Below, one piece after another: positions 58,534 through 64,000 of a DNA stretch of 64,000 nt. The translations under genes were made by a program, and so were the position numbers. The DNA lies in the NCBI GenBank assembly GCA_017607445.1, contig JAEVHH010000006.1, forward strand, positions 2,232,001 to 2,296,000, written 5' to 3'. Source of the DNA: Histoplasma ohiense. Taxonomy: Eukaryota; Ascomycota; Eurotiomycetes; Onygenales; Ajellomycetaceae. A model generated the notes under the pieces. It worked only from the letters and a program-made list of their open reading frames with translations, did no database searches and had not been told where the DNA came from. Every line of letters starts with the position of its first letter. Within the stretch, counting starts at the first letter, position 1.

Positions 58534-61211
58534 GTGAGGCGGGTGGCGATTCGGCTGTCCTGCTAGCAATATATCCTTTTGTTTAGCTTCAATCTGGTCC
58601 GGTTTGGTTGGAATGCAGGGAGTGGAAATAAACAGAGCGGAGTATTTGCGACTTGTTTGAGACCCTATAGCGGAAATTCCTTTTTATCAGTATGGAGGTA
58701 ACGGAGGCCTTCACATTTCACGTTGAAGATGAAAATACACTCACACCTACTACCCGCCCTCTGGAGAACGCCCCAAGAAAAGATCAGCGAACCAGCTAGC
58801 TTCAGCCAAAATACTCAGCTGAAAGGCCCTTGATCGAAGCAGACGTAAAACAAGAATTTACGCAGAGAAAGAAGCTGGTGGCACATATTCGACAATAACA
58901 TGGTAATGTAGGAGGCATGTTATATAGTTATCTGTCCCCCACCCTACCGAGTTGTCTCTTGAGCGTAGGGCGCTGTTCGGAAATATCAACTACCCGCCAG
59001 GATGAGGCGGGATGTAAGTGTTATTCCATTATTGTAGCGTATTGTTGCTATTAGCACTGCCACGGAAAGTGAAAACAGTGCGCCTAGATGGCCACATGGA
59101 TAGATGAGAGAGGATGGTTTAATCCGCGAGCATCAGTGCACGGTTGCCTGCAGCGTTGCTTCTCATTGCTGGGATTGAACAAAGTCCAGAAGTGTCAGGA
59201 AAACCAGGACCCGGGGTAACTCAAGGCATAATACGCCTGATTCCGATAGTCGCGAATGTGGATGTCATCGCTAGAAGGAGGAAAAGGTTGAGGCGCGTAA
59301 TGGAAGACAAAATTGGGTTATGCCGCGCGCATCATGGAATGGAATGCCTGTCGAGATTCATCTGGAACGCCTGGGAAAAAGGTAAAGAGAAAAAAGGAAA
59401 AGGAAAAAGAAAGAGAAAAAGAAAGCGTAAATTAAGAAATAAAGTGAATAGCCGATAAAAGGTTCTCGATCAACGATTGAAGCAGCTTGGCGGCTGTAAT
59501 GGAGGAACGAGGGATTTCGTCGTGTCTTCCCTCTTTGCCGAGATTTTTGGCTCTCTTGAGGCATTGTTCTCGATCGTATAGTTGCAAGGCTTTGTATTTG
59601 TTTGTGCATTGGACACTGAAACACACCAGAATGAAGGAAGCGCGAATAAAGAATACATGAAAAGGTCCAATAATCATGAAAGAAAAATAGAAGAAACGCT
59701 GTCACAGCAACTTCAACTTCATCAAAGATGGAAATTTCCACGGCATAATTGCATGCATGGGTTGGTCACTTAGCACTCGGAGATTCATGTACCGTTTCAC
59801 CAACCTAGCCTTCAACAATCGGGATGCAGCCCGGAAATAACCAAGGGCGGTCAAAGACTCAACACGGAACATACCTCAGCGTTCAAATAAAACTTATAAA
59901 ACATCTCTGTCTGCCTCGTATGATTCATGGCCAATCGCATTTCAGGCATTTATCCCTCAAAACCAGGGCGCATGGAGTGTTTGATACTGCACAAACATAG
60001 CCTCCCATGTTTTTTCATTTGATCAATAGAAATACTCTTTCCTTTGCAGATCGTGGCATATCATGCCGCACACACCGGGAAGTCGTCAAACGCCATGAAA
60101 ACGCAAGGCTGCAACCAATATCCTTTGGTAATACGACTTCCTCCCTGCGAGTTGTGTTAAGTGCAACAACGGAAATCCGGCCGTCAGCGGGGTGCGATAT
60201 GTGTAGTGAGATTTTGAATATCTTGCGCCGGGATTGTCTGAGTATCCCCGCGAATAGAGAGACATCAACATTTTCTGAGCTGCGGTACTCGTGATGAGGG
60301 GGTATGAAAAGTGTCAGGACCCATTGCAGGCGAGAGTAAAAGAGGCCTTATTGGAAACGAAAACGAAGGTTCGGGGGAAATGAAAAAGGTAATTTTTATT
60401 GAAAGTGACCATGGGAAACGGGCACTCGGAACGAGAAATAGGGGTTATCGTTTGAGATAAACAAACAGGAAGAATATAGATGTATGTACTGTTTAATCAA
60501 GAAAACAACCAATTTACAATCCAATCGCTGTACAATTAGACACAACGGTGCATGGTTTCTTCCAACAGCCAAAAAGGAATACGTTAAGAACATTAAAAAC
60601 AAGGAAAACATGTGAAGGGGTTGGTTTTGTGGGGCCATGGGCGGTGGGGTGAAGGGGGGTGGGAAGAAAATCACACATCATGCATAACGGAGGGATATGG
60701 GCAGGAGATCAAGAAAGAAAATATCAAACAAATCTAAAGAAGTGACAGGAATATAGCAACCCGAGCGCGTTCCCCAATCGCAACAGCGTCCGCCCGCACA
60801 GAAGGGAATTTGTCGTTCCTAACCCAATCCAAAATCACCAACCTCGACACGGATCTCCACACGATTGGAAATGGATTGTGAGGGCTCGAATTATAGCTTG
60901 GCTCACTACATCGAAATACCGAGACAGGAGCTGGTCACCGGCCAAAGGTTTCCAAGATGTGGTATTGGGGGATTCGGTTTGGCAAAAGATAGCGATATCT
61001 TCTTGGTCGTCTAAGAGACCTTTTCTTTAAGGCCACCGCCGGGCACGCATGTGTAAGCATCTTCCAGCCTCAGTTAGCTTCCACGTGTATGTCATTTCAT
61101 CAACATTAAAACCACCGCTAAACAACGCACGTCCCCCACACAACCCCCCTCCCCCGGTCCCCCAGGGTTGGGAACTGGCCTCCACCTGGCCAGGTAAAAA
61201 ATATTCGCTAT
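58534..61211. other. Intergenic, no gene recognised
   Basis: About 2.7 kb. A purine-rich GAAAAAG tract at about 59380-59425 opens a Lys/Arg-rich frame that is probably meaningless. No RNA gene or motif was found. Transcripts of the flanking minus-strand genes may end or start here. Confidence 0.45.
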
Positions 61212-61403
61212 TTAATGGCCTCCACGAGCGGCCTTGCGCCGTAGATTCCATCGGTAGAGGGCAAGAATAAGCAGGCCAGAGGCGATGATGAAGATAATGC
61301 AGAAAACCAACATGACACCGACGTTTCGACTGGGCCAGTTGTCTCTTCTGGCGAGTTGATGATAAACGGCCTCATCTCGGGGGATCAAGCTGAGAGCAGG
61401 CAT
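61212..61403 (-). CDS. Small single-pass membrane protein, conserved in fungi
   Basis: An ATG at 61403 opens 63 residues: a polar start (MPALSLIPRDEAVYHQLARR), one strong transmembrane helix at about residues 29-49 (VMLVFCIIFIIASGLLILAL), and a basic tail (RWNLRRKAARGG). The Pro-Arg-Asp start and single helix match small unnamed proteins I know from other Eurotiomycetes. Positive residues after the helix suggest the tail faces the cytosol. No function is known. The poly-T/A tract directly upstream (61420-61470) looks like a promoter element. Confidence 0.65.
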   Translation of the reverse strand: MPALSLIPRDEAVYHQLARRDNWPSRNVGVMLVFCIIFIIASGLLILALYRWNLRRKAARGGH

Positions 61404-63345
61404 TGTGATTGATTATTATTAATATTTTTTTTTATTTTTTTATTATTTTTTTTTATTTTTGTTTTTTTTGTGTAGTCGGATGGCGGATCACTACGAGGGT
61501 AAATATATTCGGATATGTTAGTTAGTACTTGTTTAAGATCCAATTCATGTATTTGTGCGGGTCTACCGGGTCTGCGCCAGCTAAGGTTTCTCGAACTGCC
61601 GTTCGCGAAAGAGCCGAAATGGAGGAGCTCCCCGAACCAATGCTTACAGGAGGTTGTATCGCTGGAAGGAATTGGAAAGAAATAACCCGTCGCTCTGAAT
61701 TTCTAATCAGGCGGCTCAACTGCACCGATACATGAGTTAGCTGGATGCGGTCAAGGTTAAACGAATGCGACAAATGGAAATCGAAAAAGGAAATAAAAAC
61801 AAATGACATTTCCAAGAACAAGGCTCAATGATTCAGGTGATGGTGGAATCACAATTGATTGGCGAAGGGAGTGCTGGTGGTGGAAAAGGGCTTGCTGCTC
61901 GCGGAAATGGCGGGAGCTGAGCATCGGGGATGACGGAGAGAAGCAGTACTTACAAGTCAAAGCGCAATTGAAGCAGGAGGACTCAAGGTCGTATCGACAG
62001 CAGAGAGGAGAGGGATTGCGAGAGGGATTGGGAGAGGGATTGGGAGAGGGAGCAAGATGCACGAAGAGAGGAGCAGAACAAGTGGAAGAGATTTCGGTGA
62101 GGAAGGTGGAGGAGAGGAGAGGAGGTTGGCCGGTATGGTATGGTATTGGCGTTACGGACCATTCCCCTCACAGTGACAGCGTGACCTGACCCTTTGCCAA
62201 GAGATAAAATACACTAACAGGGGTTGATATGTAGTAGTATAAGATTAGTCTCTCTACTCGTACATCTATAATAGCATTGCGGGTTGCATTTTCCTTCCTC
62301 ATGTATAATATATATATATATTATTTCAACCAAGATTCAATCCTGAGAATTATTTTCGAGGCTACCGAAACAGATTCAACTCAACTACGACAATCATCAT
62401 CATTGACGCCCACGCCACACAGTTAAAAAGGACTGGTTATGGTACATACATCCACCGTTGCCAGGACACGGGGAAATACCGGGCGCATCCATTGACAGCC
62501 CGTAATAAATACCAATTTACAGACAATTCCGCCGGGGGATTGATTGAAAGGAGAATGGGGAAAAAAAAAAAAAAAAAAAAGAAACCCAGTTAAAATCCCG
62601 CACTCCTCGGGACCATCGGCACGCCAACCACGGTCAATGGGGGCTCGTTTTCAGAAGAAGAGGTTGGAAATTTGGGGCAAAGAACGGCAAAACAACCCGG
62701 CGAGGAACGTAAAAAATAACAGATGTTCCAGAGAGAGAAGGGGAAAAAAAAGAAAAGGGGTTCTTTTTTATACTTTCCCATGACAGCAAACTCGATTCAA
62801 ATAAAAACTCCCCTCCTCTCAATTGAAGTATCTTGTCATTATCAAGCAACTCCGGATGTTGCTCGTCCACCCAGGAACTTCTGATCTGCATATGTAATTA
62901 CAGTACAGCAGATGGTGTGTATTGCCTGTATGGTATGGTATGGTATGGTATGGTACAGTGCTCGGGACCATGAATGATGTCATCGCTCACTGAGTCGCTG
63001 CCAAACGAAATATACATAGGCTTTGTCAACGCTGTTGATGCGGAGTAACGAGCACTAGTACTATCCACCACAGGATAACTCGCTCCACTTCGAGGAGCTG
63101 GCTGGTTATAAAAATGACATTCTTGGACCCGCTGCGCACAATGCAATATCATGACGCGGTGAGAACGAGTACTCCGTACTCCTAAGCCCGTTTGACCCCA
63201 TCTGCGTTGGAAGACAGAAGACAGATAACAGATACGGCATGTGGAGGAACAAGCTTTGTCTTGGCAGTGCTTGGCCAGCCGGGGGCTAGCATCTCTGGGC
63301 ATCTCTGGGCATTCCATCTCCATCTCCATCTCCATCTTGCAAGTC
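61404..63345. other. Intergenic with simple repeats
   Basis: T-rich promoter tract (61420-61470), GAGAGGGATTG repeats (about 62004-62046), A20 run (62561-62580) and the TATGG microsatellite. No gene was recognised. Minus frame 63383-62898 overlaps the next gene and is repeat-inflated. Confidence 0.45.
62929..62955. repeat. TATGG pentanucleotide microsatellite
   Basis: Five tandem TATGG units. A shorter GTATGGTATGGTAT copy lies near 62131, so the unit occurs twice within 1 kb. Confidence 0.9.
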
Positions 63346-63847
63346 ATGTCATCTAACCCACTGCCTGTATGCCCCATCCCCATTCAGTGGGATGTGCCAG
63401 GACGTATTGCAGAGCTGCAGGCCATTATTGATGATCCTGCCACCAGTGAGGCTCAGAAGATAAATCTCCAGACTGCAATCAAACTATATCATGACAAAGT
63501 GTTCCCAGGGCCATTGAAAATGGATCCAGGATGCCAAAGTTGTTCTTCTTAAGGATATCAATTTTGACCGACCGTACTGGTCTGAGGTACTTTCCTTCAT
63601 CCCCACCCCCCAAAATGATCTGTCAGGTCCTGTGCTCACCTTCTGTTTCAACCCAGGGTTTTGCCCAGCAGCAATCCGCACAAACTATGATTCCAGCAAT
63701 TTGAGAAAGACGTATCTTCTGCATGAAGCTGACACTATTTCCGGGGCGTTTCTACATAAAGAATGCCATTGCGTATATCTGCCATCCGATCTTGATTCGG
63801 TCTGGGTACAACTGGTCGGGTGCGGTAGCTTTTGGTGCCATGGTTGA
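63346..63847 (+). CDS. Hypothetical protein with a +1 frameshift in an A run
   Basis: From the ATG at 63346 the frame encodes MSSNPLPVCPIPIQWDVPG and a helical part (RIAELQAIIDDPATSEAQK). It stops at 63552. From about 63520 the next frame is open to 63847 and reads WIQDAKVVLLKDINFDRPYW, then a Cys-containing part (FCFNPGFCP, ECHCVYLP, GCGSFWCHG). Dropping one A from the AAAA at 63517-63520 joins both into about 166 residues. No splice sites fit the short gap. The even coding character on both sides suggests a real gene with a lesion or a sequence error. No family was recognised and there is no signal peptide. Confidence 0.45.
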
Positions 63848-64000
63848 AACAAGAATGTTCTTTGCTGGTTGTTGTTGATGTTGTTGTTCATAGTTTTTCT
63901 AAGGATACATATGCAGCCAGAGACTATGACAAACTTCACCTCACTAGCCTACCCTTATGTTCAGCTGCTCTCTAGTTACATTTCTCTAGTTACATTTTTC

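Noticed and set aside
59144..59458. Plus frame with a Lys/Arg-rich end
   Set aside because: The basic tail comes from a GAAAAAG simple repeat; the start is not an ATG with good context and there is no family.
1..64000. CRISPR array, operon structure or prokaryotic features
   Set aside because: No spaced direct repeats of CRISPR type; introns and gene families are plainly fungal nuclear.

Overview
The window is nuclear DNA of a filamentous ascomycete. Protein genes are interrupted by short introns (about 55-135 nt) with GT donors, CTAAC/CTAAT-type branch sites and AG acceptors. Products are typical of Eurotiomycetes: a LaeA-like methyltransferase, a fungal Zn2Cys6 regulator, an RTA1-family protein and APH-type fungal kinases. 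Intergenic DNA is long and full of poly-pyrimidine tracts and microsatellites. The APH-type genes and the CpG-free transposon relics would fit the Onygenales, but that placement is inference. No tRNA, rRNA or CRISPR array was seen.

Layout. 1-2900 is an AT-rich, repeat-derived block. It holds the 3' end of a chromodomain Ty3/gypsy element and an opposite-strand, intron-bearing decayed gene. The block has no CpG and nearly no CpC/GpG, while CpA is kept. 3462-4125 holds a foldback/MITE-like element and a diverged relative. 4.5-5.5 kb is an ERV2-type sulfhydryl oxidase. 7.9-12.1 kb holds a LaeA-like methyltransferase, an orphan spliced ORF and a clearly broken DHA1 major-facilitator transporter. 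15-22.2 kb holds convergent LYAR-type and NF-X1-type zinc-finger genes. A roughly 0.5 kb element with 27-bp perfect terminal inverted repeats lies at 22.94-23.45 kb. 25.1-32.9 kb carries gamma-glutamyltranspeptidase, an MBD4-like DNA glycosylase and a long conserved protein split by one extra C. 35.1-36.6 kb encodes an AN1-like zinc finger fused to an APH-type kinase domain, apparently through a GC-AG intron. 38.8-40.3 kb is a decayed copy of a second APH-type family. 41.4-43.8 kb is a Zn2Cys6 regulator. 43.8-49.5 kb is gene-poor and decayed. 49.6-50.9 kb is a 7TM receptor, 54.7-55.7 kb an RTA1-family protein, 57.3-58.5 kb a hypothetical acidic protein, 61.2-61.4 kb a 63-residue single-pass membrane protein, and 63.3-63.8 kb a frameshifted hypothetical gene.

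The genes do not form one pathway. Three themes run through the window. The first is genome defence and decay: a context-specific hypermutation signature, two decayed single-copy-like genes, and a mismatch glycosylase of the type that repairs deaminated CpG. The second is the housekeeping and regulatory gene set. The third is a dispersed 9-mer, TACTCCGTA, occurring far above chance, mostly between genes. I did not find a convincing undescribed multi-gene system. The strongest unusual signals are the CpG+CpC mutation pattern, the dispersed 9-mer, the foldback element and the AN1-APH fusion.
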